A stretch of DNA of 48,480 nt from Candidatus Falkowiibacteriota bacterium (GCA_018693855.1 JABHMO010000029.1:1-48480), one strand, 5' to 3'. Counted from the first letter of the stretch, positions 1 to 7,663 are shown. Numbers and translations are program-made. Notes: generated by a model not told the origin, from the letters alone.

Positions 1-471
1 CAAACGGAAGTTGACCTTGAAAAATTTGGAATAGTTGCTCAGTCACTTGGAACGTCTACAACGATTGCGCTTGCGCCAGAAATGAAATGTCTGATCTGTT
101 TGGGGGCAGTTTCTCATCCTGGAGACAAATTACCTATAAAATTTGGAGAGAACTATCATCCTGATGGGATATCATCGAGAGTTCGATCGAATGGAACAGT
201 TACAACAGTTAAACCTTCGTTTTGGCAAGATTTTAAGAACTATGATTTAGTTGACTCAATAAAAAATATTTCATGTCCTATATTATTTATCAATGGGGGA
301 GCAGATACTGACGTTTCTATCTCTGAAATGCAGGCTTATTTTGACGTAGTAACTGGTCCGAAAGAAAAAGTCTTAATTGAAGGATTAGATCACGGAATGA
401 ATCCTGATCGAGATAAAATGTGTAAAGTTGTAGTTGGTTGGTTAAATAAAAATTTAGTTAACTTAATTTAG
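1..471 (+). CDS. Alpha/beta hydrolase, C-terminal part (cut by window edge)
   Basis: The frame is open from base 1, so the ATG at 82 in the ORF track is internal and the true start lies before the window. The visible part begins with a nucleophile elbow of the form AQSLG (serine near visible residue 15). It continues to a loop 'GGADTDVS' that would carry the acidic residue and ends with 'GLDHGMN', which would carry the catalytic histidine. This order of Ser, Asp and His is that of a serine hydrolase of the alpha/beta fold, probably a small soluble esterase or acyl-peptidase. The substrate cannot be told. The next gene, csaA, follows after 12 bp. Confidence 0.75.
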   Translation, partial: QTEVDLEKFGIVAQSLGTSTTIALAPEMKCLICLGAVSHPGDKLPIKFGENYHPDGISSRVRSNGTVTTVKPSFWQDFKNYDLVDSIKNISCPILFINGGADTDVSISEMQAYFDVVTGPKEKVLIEGLDHGMNPDRDKMCKVVVGWLNKNLVNLI

Positions 472-483
472 TCTTTTTATTAT

Positions 484-822
484 ATGAACAAAATAAGCTG
501 GGATGATTTTGAAAAAGTTGAATTGATAGTGGGAACAATTATTGAGGTAAATGATTTTCCTGAAGCAAAAATCCCTGCCTATAAGATTAGGGTAGATTTT
601 GGATCGGAAATAGGTGTCAAAATATCAAGTGCTAGAATTACAGAACTGTATTCTAAGGAGGATTTATTGAATAGAAAAATAATTGGTGTTGTGAACTTCC
701 CGCCAAAAAGAATTGGTCCTTTTGTATCAGAGTTTCTTTGCAGTGGTTTTTATCGAGAAGACGGTTCAGTTGTTTTAGCTGTTCCTGACAAAGATGTTCC
801 GAATGGAAGCAAGTTGGGTTAA
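484..822 (+). CDS. csaA: CsaA-like tRNA-binding / export chaperone protein
   Basis: A 112-residue protein that is a single OB-fold tRNA-binding domain (the Arc1p/EMAP-II/MetRS C-terminal type). It follows the Bacillus CsaA pattern throughout: '[14 protein letters not shown]' at the start, '[11 protein letters not shown]', '[10 protein letters not shown]', '[10 protein letters not shown]' and the C-terminal '[12 protein letters not shown]'. The length matches the family (about 110). CsaA is a cytosolic homodimer described as a secretion-linked chaperone, and the fold binds tRNA. No Shine-Dalgarno sequence is visible before the ATG, as is usual in this window. It sits 12 bp after the hydrolase, so the two are probably co-transcribed. 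Confidence 0.9.
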   Translation: MNKISWDDFEKVELIVGTIIEVNDFPEAKIPAYKIRVDFGSEIGVKISSARITELYSKEDLLNRKIIGVVNFPPKRIGPFVSEFLCSGFYREDGSVVLAVPDKDVPNGSKLG

Positions 823-837
823 TTCTTTTAGTGTTTA

Positions 838-1036
838 AAAAGAAAAGAGGAGGTCCTGGTTAGGATTCTCCTCAATTCGTAACTTCCCGTGGCCGGCTGG
901 AGGGTGTTCCGTCCGAAAAAGCTGCATTGTGGGCGGTATTTCAACAACGGCTCCATCAGAATCGCAATTGCAAAACCCTGATCTCAAAGCCTCCCGCCTA
1001 TCCTATACACAAGCAATCTCCACGGATCATTGCTAC
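838..1036 (-). ncRNA. Small RNA containing a complete 23S rRNA L1-stalk-like module
   Basis: On the minus strand a consensus promoter (1043-1071) and a hairpin/T-run terminator (847-873) bound an RNA of about 200 nt. Its centre (about 931-1010) reads GGATAGGCGGGAGGC, then ATGGAGCCG, then TTGAAATACCGCCC. This is the conserved sequence of 23S helices 76-78, the binding site of ribosomal protein uL1; by memory of the E. coli sequence the first block differs at one base. The stem GGCGGG/CCGCCC and the inner GGCT/AGCC pairing are both kept, while the helix-78 tip is unique (ATCAG/CTGAT). A 5' hairpin AGCAAT/ATTGCT precedes it. Flanking sequence does not continue as 23S rRNA. Function is unknown; a uL1 decoy or a domesticated rRNA fragment are possibilities. 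Confidence 0.75.
847..873 (-). terminator. Rho-independent terminator of the L1-stalk-like RNA
   Basis: On the minus strand GAGGAG..TCCT-aacc-AGGA..CTCCTC forms a hairpin followed by CTTTTCTTTTT. There is no T-run on the plus side, so the terminator serves the minus-strand RNA. Confidence 0.8.
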
Positions 1037-1042
1037 AAAAGT

Positions 1043-1071
1043 ATTCTAATATATTAAAATAGATCAGTCAA
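1043..1071 (-). promoter_or_regulatory. Sigma-70-type promoter of the L1-stalk-like RNA
   Basis: Read on the minus strand, TTGACT (1066-1071) and TAGAAT (1043-1048) are separated by exactly 17 bp. The predicted start is near 1036. It lies back to back with the glyQS promoter: the two -35 boxes are 11 bp apart. Confidence 0.75.
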
Positions 1072-1082
1072 GGCAAAAGTAG

Positions 1083-1110
1083 TTGACAAAAATCTATAAG
1101 GTTTTATAAT
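1083..1110 (+). promoter_or_regulatory. Promoter of the T-box leader / glyQS
   Basis: TTGACA (1083-1088) and TATAAT (1105-1110) with a 16-bp spacer. The predicted start near 1117 lies just before the T-box stem I. Confidence 0.75.
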
Positions 1111-1116
1111 GTATAT

Positions 1117-1263
1117 ATTACTCGTGGGGATTGGCTCCTACATGAAGAGTGATTAATTAAGGTGTCCCGCACTTGCGGGAAAACTAGATGGAACCGCGGG
1201 CCTCAATGTCTCGTTCTAGTGATCTAAATTAAATTTTTGGATTATTAGAATGAGGCTTTTTTG
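1117..1263 (+). promoter_or_regulatory. Short glycine T-box riboswitch with intrinsic terminator
   Basis: The T-box sequence TGGAACCGCGGG (1189-1200) is present. Its TGGA bulge can pair with the tRNA end UCCA, which fits tRNA-Gly because bacterial tRNA-Gly has U73. A short stem I, ACTC (1120-1123) with GAGT (1147-1150), holds GGC (1133-1135), a glycine codon and so a candidate specifier. A stem III-like hairpin CCCGC/GCGGG precedes the T-box. The competing terminator pairs CTCGTTCTAGTGATC with GATTATTAGAATGAG and ends in TTTTTT near 1257-1262. Uncharged tRNA-Gly would favour the antiterminator and expression of glyQS. Stem I is about 31 nt, far shorter than in canonical T-boxes. Confidence 0.8.
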
Positions 1264-1312
1264 TTTATATTAATAATATAATAGATTAAAATTAAATCAT
1301 GGTGTGCTAGAT

Positions 1313-1372
1313 TTCTTGCTGATTCGCAATATCCGCAACATCTGCAAATAATCTGCATATCCGTAATATAAA
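1313..1372 (+). repeat. Degenerate 9-bp word repeat before glyQS
   Basis: Iterated words of the type ATTCGCAAT / ATCCGCAAC / ATCTGCAAAT run up to the start codon of glyQS. This is one of the gene-specific periodic runs found in front of many SD-less genes in the window. Confidence 0.6.
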
Positions 1373-1373
1373 T

Positions 1374-2723
1374 ATGGAAAAAATTGTATCTCTAGCAAAA
1401 CGACGAGGTTTTGTTTATCCGGCTTGTGAAATTTATGGAGGGTTTGCGAACTCTTACACATATGGACCTTATGGTGTTGAATTGAAAAATTTAATTAAAA
1501 ATTTATGGTGGAAAATGTTTGTGAAAGATCGTGATGATATGGTTGGAATGGATGGACCGATCTTATTGCACCCGAAGTTGTGGGAAGCGTCAGGTCACAC
1601 TGAGGGTTTTAATGATGCTATGATTGACTGTAAGAAATGTAAACACAGATTTCGAGCTGATCATCTTGTTGAGGAAGCAACTGGTCAGGATCTAGAAGGT
1701 GATATTGAGGGCATGGAAAAGATTATTAAAAAAGAACTTGTTAAATGTCCGAACTGTGATGCGTTTGATTGGACAGACGTTAGAACGTTTAACATGATGT
1801 TCAAAACTCAGATGAATGGTTATGAAGAAGATGTTTATCTTCGACCTGAAACTGCTGGTGCGATTTTTACAGAATTCAAAAACATTGTCGATACAATGCG
1901 TGTTAAGATCCCTTTTGGGATCGGTCAGATAGGAAAAGCGTTTCGGAATGAAATTGTCGCAGGTAACTTTATTTTTAGATTACGTGAGTTTGAACAGATG
2001 GAGATAGAGTATTTCATTCATCCAAAAACAAAATGGGAACCTCTATTCCAAAACTGGCTTGATCTGCAAGAAGAGTTTACTTTGAGACTCGGTGCGAAAA
2101 AAGAAGATATTAGAAGATATGAACATCCAGCAGAGAAACTTTCTCATTATTCTCAAAAAACAGTTGATATTGAGTATAAATATCCATTTGGATTCCAGGA
2201 ACTTTTCGGATTAGCTCATCGTAGTGATTTTGATCTAACGGCTCACGCGAAAGCGTCTGGAGAAAAAATAGAGTATTTTGATCCTGTTGAAAAAGAAAAA
2301 TTCGTACCACACATTCTTGAACCAACCTTTGGATTAGATAGAGCGATTTTAACAGCGCTTTGCAGTGCCTATAATGAGGAGGATGTGGATGGTGAAAAAC
2401 GAATTGTGATGAAATTTCCTAATGAGATTGCTCCTGTTCAGATTGCTGTATTCCCGTTGCTAAAAAACAAGGAACAGTTAGTCGATAAAGCAAAGGAAGT
2501 TTACGCTGAATTAAGAGAGAACTATCGATGTGAGTTTGATGATAATGGTAATATAGGAAAACGGTACCGTCGACAAGATGAGATCGGAACTCCTTACTGT
2601 GTAACTGTTGATTTTGATACATTAGAAAAAGATGAATCAGTTACAGTAAGAGATCGGGATAGTATGAAACAGGAGAGAGTAAAGTTGGATGAGTTGGATA
2701 AGTATTTTGAGAGTAAACTGTAA
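1374..2723 (+). CDS. glyQS: Glycine--tRNA ligase, single-chain dimeric type
   Basis: A 449-residue class II aminoacyl-tRNA synthetase that charges tRNA-Gly in the cytosol. The N-terminus 'RRGFVYPACEIYGG' and 'YGPYGVELK' are typical of the alpha2 GlyRS. A zinc site is suggested by two CxxC pairs (CKKC near residue 86, CPNC near 125). Motif 2 is 'FRNEI...LREFEQMEIEYF', motif 3 is 'GLDRAILTAL', and an anticodon-binding domain starts near 'VQIAVFPLL'. Length is normal for the family. There is no SD; the ATG directly follows a word repeat. It is controlled by the T-box upstream, which has a glycine specifier, so gene and riboswitch support each other. A 32-bp palindrome follows the gene. Confidence 0.95.
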   Translation: MEKIVSLAKRRGFVYPACEIYGGFANSYTYGPYGVELKNLIKNLWWKMFVKDRDDMVGMDGPILLHPKLWEASGHTEGFNDAMIDCKKCKHRFRADHLVEEATGQDLEGDIEGMEKIIKKELVKCPNCDAFDWTDVRTFNMMFKTQMNGYEEDVYLRPETAGAIFTEFKNIVDTMRVKIPFGIGQIGKAFRNEIVAGNFIFRLREFEQMEIEYFIHPKTKWEPLFQNWLDLQEEFTLRLGAKKEDIRRYEHPAEKLSHYSQKTVDIEYKYPFGFQELFGLAHRSDFDLTAHAKASGEKIEYFDPVEKEKFVPHILEPTFGLDRAILTALCSAYNEEDVDGEKRIVMKFPNEIAPVQIAVFPLLKNKEQLVDKAKEVYAELRENYRCEFDDNGNIGKRYRRQDEIGTPYCVTVDFDTLEKDESVTVRDRDSMKQERVKLDELDKYFESKL

Positions 2724-2739
2724 TTAACTGAAATATTTT

Positions 2740-2771
2740 AAATAACCGAGAATGCGCATTCTCGGTTATTT
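2740..2771. terminator. 32-bp palindrome / terminator after glyQS
   Basis: A perfect palindrome built on ACCGAGAAT-GCGC-ATTCTCGGT, followed by a short T-rich stretch on the plus strand. The same arm sequence recurs at 5546-5577 with a different centre. Confidence 0.65.
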
Positions 2772-2825
2772 TATTGAACTATTTTGAGTGAATTTAAAAT
2801 TCATGCTATAATATCTATATAATTT

Positions 2826-3803
2826 ATGAAGTATTTCGATTTAGTAACTTTTGGTAGCGCACTGAAAGATATCTCTTTTTATAGTGATGAAGTTTTTGTT
2901 GTGAAAAATAAGAAATCAGTCAAAATGCCAAAACTTTTGGCAATGGAATACGGTGCAAAAGTTGCGATCGAAGATCTGTTTGTTACCTACGGTGGCGGCG
3001 CAATGAACGTGGCAGTTGGAACGAAAAACTTTGGTGTGAAAGTTTCTCCAATGATAAGAATTGGAAAAGATAATGTCGGAATGGAGCTTTTTAATTATTT
3101 GAAAAAACAAAAAATTTCAACTGATCTAGTTGAAGTTAGAAAAGAAGATAAAACCGGTTTTTCAATTGTCATTTCATCAGCCAAGGATAAGGAACATACT
3201 ATCTTTACATTCAAAGGTGCAAGTAACCATTTGCAAGTTCATTCATTACGAAATTTTACTACGAAATGGTTTTACGTTGCTAGTCTGACAAGTAAGGATT
3301 GGAAATCTGAGTTTGAAAAAATTACTCGACAAACAAAAAAGGATGTTAAGATCGCTTGGAATCCTGGTGAGTTGCAACTGCGGAATCAGAAGACTTTAAT
3401 AAATTTTTTAAGTTATGTAGAAGTTCTGATTTTGAATAAAAGCGAAGCAATCGAACTTTTATCCGGAATAAAAAAACGAATTAATAAAACTAAACTGCAA
3501 GATAAGAAATATTTATTAAAAGAACTGTTGAATCTAGGGCCGCAAAAAGTTGTAATAACTCTAGGTGAAAAAGGTGTTTGTGCAATTGATGAGAATGAAC
3601 AGTTTTACTACTATCCGTCACAGAGCAATCAAAAAAGGATTGTTGACACAGTTGGTGCTGGCGATGCTTTTTCGTCAGGTTTAATGTCAGGTTTAATAAA
3701 ATTTAAGGATTTCGATAAAGCACTGCAACTTGGAATTAGAAATAGTTCAAACGTTCTCTATCGAGTCGGTGCCCAAAACGGTTTACTGAAAATTAAACTT
3801 TAG
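2826..3803 (+). CDS. PfkB-family carbohydrate/nucleoside kinase
   Basis: A 325-residue ribokinase-like sugar kinase. The N-terminal 'FVTYGGGAMNVAVG' is the GG substrate-lid motif of the family, and the C-terminal 'DTVGAGDAFSSGLMSGL' is the second signature with the anion hole and catalytic Asp. These enzymes phosphorylate a sugar, sugar phosphate or nucleoside with ATP in the cytosol; the substrate cannot be read from sequence. A TATAAT box (2807-2812) lies 13 bp before the ATG with no SD, so the leader would be very short. It is followed 39 bp later by pduL and ackA and may belong to the same energy-metabolism cluster. Confidence 0.85.
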   Translation: MKYFDLVTFGSALKDISFYSDEVFVVKNKKSVKMPKLLAMEYGAKVAIEDLFVTYGGGAMNVAVGTKNFGVKVSPMIRIGKDNVGMELFNYLKKQKISTDLVEVRKEDKTGFSIVISSAKDKEHTIFTFKGASNHLQVHSLRNFTTKWFYVASLTSKDWKSEFEKITRQTKKDVKIAWNPGELQLRNQKTLINFLSYVEVLILNKSEAIELLSGIKKRINKTKLQDKKYLLKELLNLGPQKVVITLGEKGVCAIDENEQFYYYPSQSNQKRIVDTVGAGDAFSSGLMSGLIKFKDFDKALQLGIRNSSNVLYRVGAQNGLLKIKL

Positions 3804-3842
3804 TTTTTAATTGGCTATATTTACCAAATTTACAAATATCCT

Positions 3843-4406
3843 ATGAAAATCAAAATTGAAGTATCTGCAAGACACGCTCATTTTACGAATTATGATCTAG
3901 AAGTTTTGTTTGGGGAGGGATATGAACTAAAATCTGATAAGCAATTATCGCAACCAGGTCAGTTCGCGAGTACTGATACAGTTAAAATTGTTGGTCCTGA
4001 GGGAACAATTGACAATGTTCGAGTAATTGGTCCATGTCGAGACAATACTCAGATAGAAATTTCAAAAACTGATGCTCACAAATTGGGCATTAAGGCACCA
4101 ATTCGACTTTCTGGTAAAACAATTGGTTCAGGTGGTGCAACTATAGTTGGTTCTGCTGGTGAGCTTGAGATTGAGGATGGAATCATTGTTGCTAAACGTC
4201 ATATCCACATGAATCCAGAAGAATCTCATCGTGCTGGACTCAGTAATGGTTCATTTGTTGACGTTGAGATAGAAGGTCCAAGAGCGTTAACGTTTAACGA
4301 AGTTGAAGTCCGAGTCCATGAAGATTTTGAAGAATCAATGCACATTGATACTGATGAAGCTAATGCTGCTGGAATTGAAGGACATGATGAAGGGATTATT
4401 AAATAG
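3843..4406 (+). CDS. pduL: PduL-type phosphate acyltransferase
   Basis: A 187-residue phosphate propanoyl/acetyltransferase of the PduL family, which is unrelated to Pta and converts acyl-CoA plus phosphate to acyl-phosphate and CoA. Two histidine motifs that bind the metals in this family are present: 'VSARHAHFT' near the start and 'AKRHIHMNPEE' in the second barrel, with 'GPCRDNTQIEIS' between. There is no N-terminal microcompartment-targeting extension and no microcompartment shell gene in view, so a soluble cytosolic form is likely. ackA starts 5 bp downstream, so the pair should work as acetyl-CoA to acetyl-phosphate to acetate with ATP gain. Confidence 0.92.
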   Translation: MKIKIEVSARHAHFTNYDLEVLFGEGYELKSDKQLSQPGQFASTDTVKIVGPEGTIDNVRVIGPCRDNTQIEISKTDAHKLGIKAPIRLSGKTIGSGGATIVGSAGELEIEDGIIVAKRHIHMNPEESHRAGLSNGSFVDVEIEGPRALTFNEVEVRVHEDFEESMHIDTDEANAAGIEGHDEGIIK

Positions 4407-4411
4407 AAGAC

Positions 4412-5530
4412 ATGAAATATACCTTAATAATTAACGCAGGTAGTTCTAGTTTGAAATTCAAGTTGTTTGAATCTGATTTTAATGTTGTGGCAGAAGGTAT
4501 TGTTGAAAAAGTCGGATTGAATGGTTCATTTATTGATTACAAAATTGGTAAAAATAGAAACGTTCAAACAGGTTCAGTGAAAAACCATAAAGACGCCATT
4601 AAGAAGGTGTTTATTTTATTTGAGCAGAATAAATTGGATATAAATTCAATTGTAAAAATAGGACATAGAGTTGTGCATGGTGGAGAAGAGTTTGTTAAAC
4701 CTGTTTTAATAGATAATAAAACTTTGTTAAAAATAGACAAGTATAGTAAATTAGCGCCACTTCATAATCCGAATAATATTGCAGGTATCAAGGCTTGTCA
4801 GAAACTATTACCTAAGGTTCCTAATTACGCAGTTTTTGATACTTCTTTTCATAATACAATCTCTGAGGAGGTCTTTTTGTATCCATTACCATTAAAATTT
4901 TATAAAAAACATCAGATTAGAAAGTATGGATTTCATGGGATTTCTCATCAATATGCAACAGCAGAAGCTGGTAAAAAGTTAAAGAAAAAGAGTCCAAATC
5001 TAATTACATGTCATCTTGGTAGTGGTTGTAGTATTACAGCAATACAAAAAGGCAAATCCATTGATACTTCAATGGGATTTACTCCACTGGAAGGTTTGAT
5101 GATGATGACTCGATCAGGTAATATTGATCCTGCTATAATATTTTATTTAATGGGTCAGGGGTATAGCGCAGCTAATATTGAAGATGTTTTGATTGATCAT
5201 TCTGGATTAAAAGGAGTTTCTGGCTTAAGTGATATGCGAGACATCATGATTGGAGCTGGTTATAAGATTCCCGGTTACAATCCAGATCGGACTTTTGTGA
5301 TTGATGATAAAAAGTCTGCCAAATTAGCTTTAGACATGTTCGTAAACAGAATAAAGAAATATATTGGAAGTTATTCAGCCATTCTAGAAAAAGTGGACGC
5401 AATCGTCTTTACTGGTGGAATAGGGGAACGAAATAAAGATGTTCGTGATTTAATTATGAAAGGGTTGCCAAAGTATAAGGTTGTGGTTGTTGAGGCTGAT
5501 GAGGAGTTGATGATCGCGAAGAAGATTTAA
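4412..5530 (+). CDS. ackA: Acetate kinase
   Basis: A 372-residue acetokinase that transfers phosphate between acetyl-phosphate and ADP. Family signatures are complete: 'INAGSSSLKFKLF' at the N-terminus, 'GHRVVHGGEEF' near residue 88, 'DTSFHNTI', 'GFHGISHQY', 'HLGSGCSITAI', 'DTSMGFTPLEGLMMMTRSG' and the C-terminal 'TGGIGERN'. The protein is somewhat shorter than the usual 395-400 residues, mostly at the C-terminus. It is spaced 5 bp after pduL and clearly in the same operon. Together they give substrate-level ATP formation, expected for a fermentative organism without respiration. Confidence 0.95.
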   Translation: MKYTLIINAGSSSLKFKLFESDFNVVAEGIVEKVGLNGSFIDYKIGKNRNVQTGSVKNHKDAIKKVFILFEQNKLDINSIVKIGHRVVHGGEEFVKPVLIDNKTLLKIDKYSKLAPLHNPNNIAGIKACQKLLPKVPNYAVFDTSFHNTISEEVFLYPLPLKFYKKHQIRKYGFHGISHQYATAEAGKKLKKKSPNLITCHLGSGCSITAIQKGKSIDTSMGFTPLEGLMMMTRSGNIDPAIIFYLMGQGYSAANIEDVLIDHSGLKGVSGLSDMRDIMIGAGYKIPGYNPDRTFVIDDKKSAKLALDMFVNRIKKYIGSYSAILEKVDAIVFTGGIGERNKDVRDLIMKGLPKYKVVVVEADEELMIAKKI

Positions 5531-5545
5531 GTGTAAATAATATAC

Positions 5546-5577
5546 TACTAACCGAGAATTCGAATTCTCGGTTAGTA
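5546..5577. repeat. 32-bp palindrome after ackA, twin of the one after glyQS
   Basis: A perfect 32-bp palindrome with the same ACCGAGAAT/ATTCTCGGT arms as at 2740-2771 but with centre TCGA instead of GCGC. No T-run follows, so it is a weaker terminator candidate. Confidence 0.6.
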
Positions 5578-5616
5578 ATACATTGCTTGCATCTGCAGTA
5601 ACTCAAGTATTTTATC

Positions 5617-7254
5617 ATGTTAAAAAAACTCTTCTCAACTAAGTTCAGCTCTATCTCATCTGCAGCAATCATTATCGGTGCTGCTGGTTTGGTTAGTAGA
5701 ATTTTAGGGATTGTTCGAGATCGAGTTTTAGCTGGAAAGTTCGGGGCAGGCGATGAGCTTGATATCTATTATGCAGCGTTTCGAATCCCTGATTTACTTT
5801 TGAACTTGATAATTTTTGGTGCGTTATCTTCCGCTTTTATTCCTATCTTTATTAGTTTACTTAGAAAAGAAGAATCAAATAAGTACAAAGACAATCAATC
5901 TGCTTGGGATTTATCAAATAATGTTTTGAACATTTTAACTGTTGGTTTGATTTCTGTTGGATTGATTCTTGTTGTTTTATCACCATGGTTAGTTCCATTG
6001 ATCACTCCAGGTTTTGACGGTGATAAACTATCAATCACAACAAAAATGACCCAGTTAATTTTCTTTAGTCCGCTACTACTAGGTATTAGCGGAATTTTTG
6101 GTGGTATTTTGCAGTCATTTAGAAGATTCTTAGCTTTTTCGATTGCTCCGATAATGTACAATCTCGGAATCATTTTTGGAGCTGTTTTTCTGACTGATTC
6201 GTTTGGTCTATATGGTTTAGCTTTTGGTGTTATAATTGGATGTATGTTGCATCTTTTAGTTCAGCTGCCGGTTGCGATAAGGCTAGGATTTAAATTTAAA
6301 GCAATTTTCCAATTAAAAGAAAGAAATTTCATCAAAATTATTAAATTAATGGGACCGCGAGTGTTAGGCTTAGCAAGTAGTCAAGTGAACTTTATTGTAA
6401 TCACGATTTTTGCTTCGTTTCTTGCTGCTGGAAGTCTGACTGTATTTAATTTCGCAAATAATCTGCAGAGTGTTGCTATTGGTCTGATTGGTGTTTCGTT
6501 TGCAATTGCAGCATTCCCTGTCTTATCTAAATCATTTTCAAATAAAAAAGAAGAAGAGTTTAATACTACTCTAATTAAAACATTCAAACAGATAATGTTT
6601 TTTATTGTGCCTTTTTCTATCGCACTAATAATTTTGCGAGTTCAAATCGTAAGAGTCATCCTTGGTGCAGGTAAGTTTAATTGGGAAGATACGATTTTAA
6701 CAGCCGATTCTTTGGGACTATTCAGCTTCAGTCTGTTTGCGCAAGCCTTGATACCGTTACTCGTTCGAGCATTTTACGCCAGACAGAACACTGTTTTGCC
6801 ATTCATCGCCAGTTTTATCAGTGTTGTTGTAAATATTTTCTTAACTTGGTATTTAATCGCAAAATTCGACGTCTTAGGTTTAGCTCTTGGTTTCAGTATT
6901 AGCGCAATTGTGAACTTTGTTATTTTAATACTATTTATTAAATTGAAAGTGGATAAATTGAGATTCCAAGGAGTCTTAAGAAGTTTACTCGATATTTCAA
7001 TAGCGTCATTAGTCATGGGAGTCGTTATTCAGTATACAAAAGCAGGTTTAGGAAACTTAGTTGAAATGAGTAGATTCTGGGGAGTTCTTGCTCAAGGACT
7101 TGTCGCCGGACTCATGGGAATAGCTGTCTTTTGTATAATTTCTAGTTGGTTAAAAAACGAAGAGTACACAAATTTTGTTCAAGCTTTTCGTGGTAAACTA
7201 TTTAGAATGTTTAAGGTGAAAGGTGAAGGAATGCGTGAATCGGGAGGGAATTAA
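5617..7254 (+). CDS. murJ: Lipid II flippase MurJ (MviN)
   Basis: A 545-residue polytopic membrane protein of the MVF/MOP superfamily that flips the peptidoglycan precursor lipid II across the membrane. The N-terminal signature 'AAGLVSRILGIVRDRVLAGKFGAG' is diagnostic, and about 14 hydrophobic segments follow in the usual pattern. The family is typically 500-550 residues. The C-terminal tail is short, basic and Gly-rich. The gene stands alone after the ackA palindrome and ends just before a GC-rich hairpin. With dacA further on, it shows that the cell makes a peptidoglycan wall. Confidence 0.93.
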   Translation: MLKKLFSTKFSSISSAAIIIGAAGLVSRILGIVRDRVLAGKFGAGDELDIYYAAFRIPDLLLNLIIFGALSSAFIPIFISLLRKEESNKYKDNQSAWDLSNNVLNILTVGLISVGLILVVLSPWLVPLITPGFDGDKLSITTKMTQLIFFSPLLLGISGIFGGILQSFRRFLAFSIAPIMYNLGIIFGAVFLTDSFGLYGLAFGVIIGCMLHLLVQLPVAIRLGFKFKAIFQLKERNFIKIIKLMGPRVLGLASSQVNFIVITIFASFLAAGSLTVFNFANNLQSVAIGLIGVSFAIAAFPVLSKSFSNKKEEEFNTTLIKTFKQIMFFIVPFSIALIILRVQIVRVILGAGKFNWEDTILTADSLGLFSFSLFAQALIPLLVRAFYARQNTVLPFIASFISVVVNIFLTWYLIAKFDVLGLALGFSISAIVNFVILILFIKLKVDKLRFQGVLRSLLDISIASLVMGVVIQYTKAGLGNLVEMSRFWGVLAQGLVAGLMGIAVFCIISSWLKNEEYTNFVQAFRGKLFRMFKVKGEGMRESGGN

Positions 7255-7282
7255 ATTCTCCTCAACTTTAGTTAATAATATG

Positions 7283-7305
7283 AAAAACCGCCTCGAGGGG
7301 GCGGT
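7283..7305 (-). terminator. Terminator between murJ and the minus-strand hypothetical gene
   Basis: The hairpin ACCGCC-tcgaggg-GGCGGT is followed on the minus strand by TTTTT, so it mainly ends the minus-strand gene 7319-7663. The plus side has only a broken T-run. Confidence 0.7.
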
Positions 7306-7318
7306 CTTGTCGTTTTGC

Positions 7319-7663
7319 TTAGTCAGTTACAAGGTGAACTCTGAATGTCGTTTCATCCCAAAGGTTAAGTGGCTGTAATGCTTTTTTAAGTTTTTTCTTA
7401 ATGTTTCGAAATTGTTTTTTAGAAAAAGCTTGTTCACCTACTGATTCGTAGCCTCTGTTTTCATTTGAAAGTACAACTATTCCTACGTGCACAAAGTTTT
7501 CCGTTATTACAATGTTTGAACTACCAAATCCAGCTAATGTTTCTTGTACTGGATCAAATGCAGGAATAGGTATACCATTAAAGCTCAATTCCTCCATACT
7601 AAGCTCAACACCAATGACAACATGAGCAACTTGGATTGACCAGGGATCTGCACGATGATTCAT
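7319..7663 (-). CDS. Hypothetical 114-residue protein
   Basis: I do not recognise this protein. It is a soluble alpha/beta-looking chain of 114 residues with a hydrophobic beta-rich N-terminal half ('VAHVVIGVEL', 'FVHVGIVVLS') and a basic helix 'KKQFRNIKKKLKKAL' near residues 82-96. There is no signal peptide or membrane segment. An AAGGAAA-like SD precedes the ATG, a TATAAT-like -10 lies at 7711-7716 on the minus strand, and a terminator follows. It therefore belongs to the SD-led class of single-gene units. It is divergent from the Nudix gene. Confidence 0.65.
   Translation of the reverse strand: MNHRADPWSIQVAHVVIGVELSMEELSFNGIPIPAFDPVQETLAGFGSSNIVITENFVHVGIVVLSNENRGYESVGEQAFSKKQFRNIKKKLKKALQPLNLWDETTFRVHLVTD

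Noticed and set aside
831-1060. A broken 23S rRNA gene or rRNA operon remnant
   Set aside because: Only the L1-stalk module is present, its stems are intact, flanks do not continue as 23S, and a promoter and terminator bound it; a remnant would not be expected to have these.
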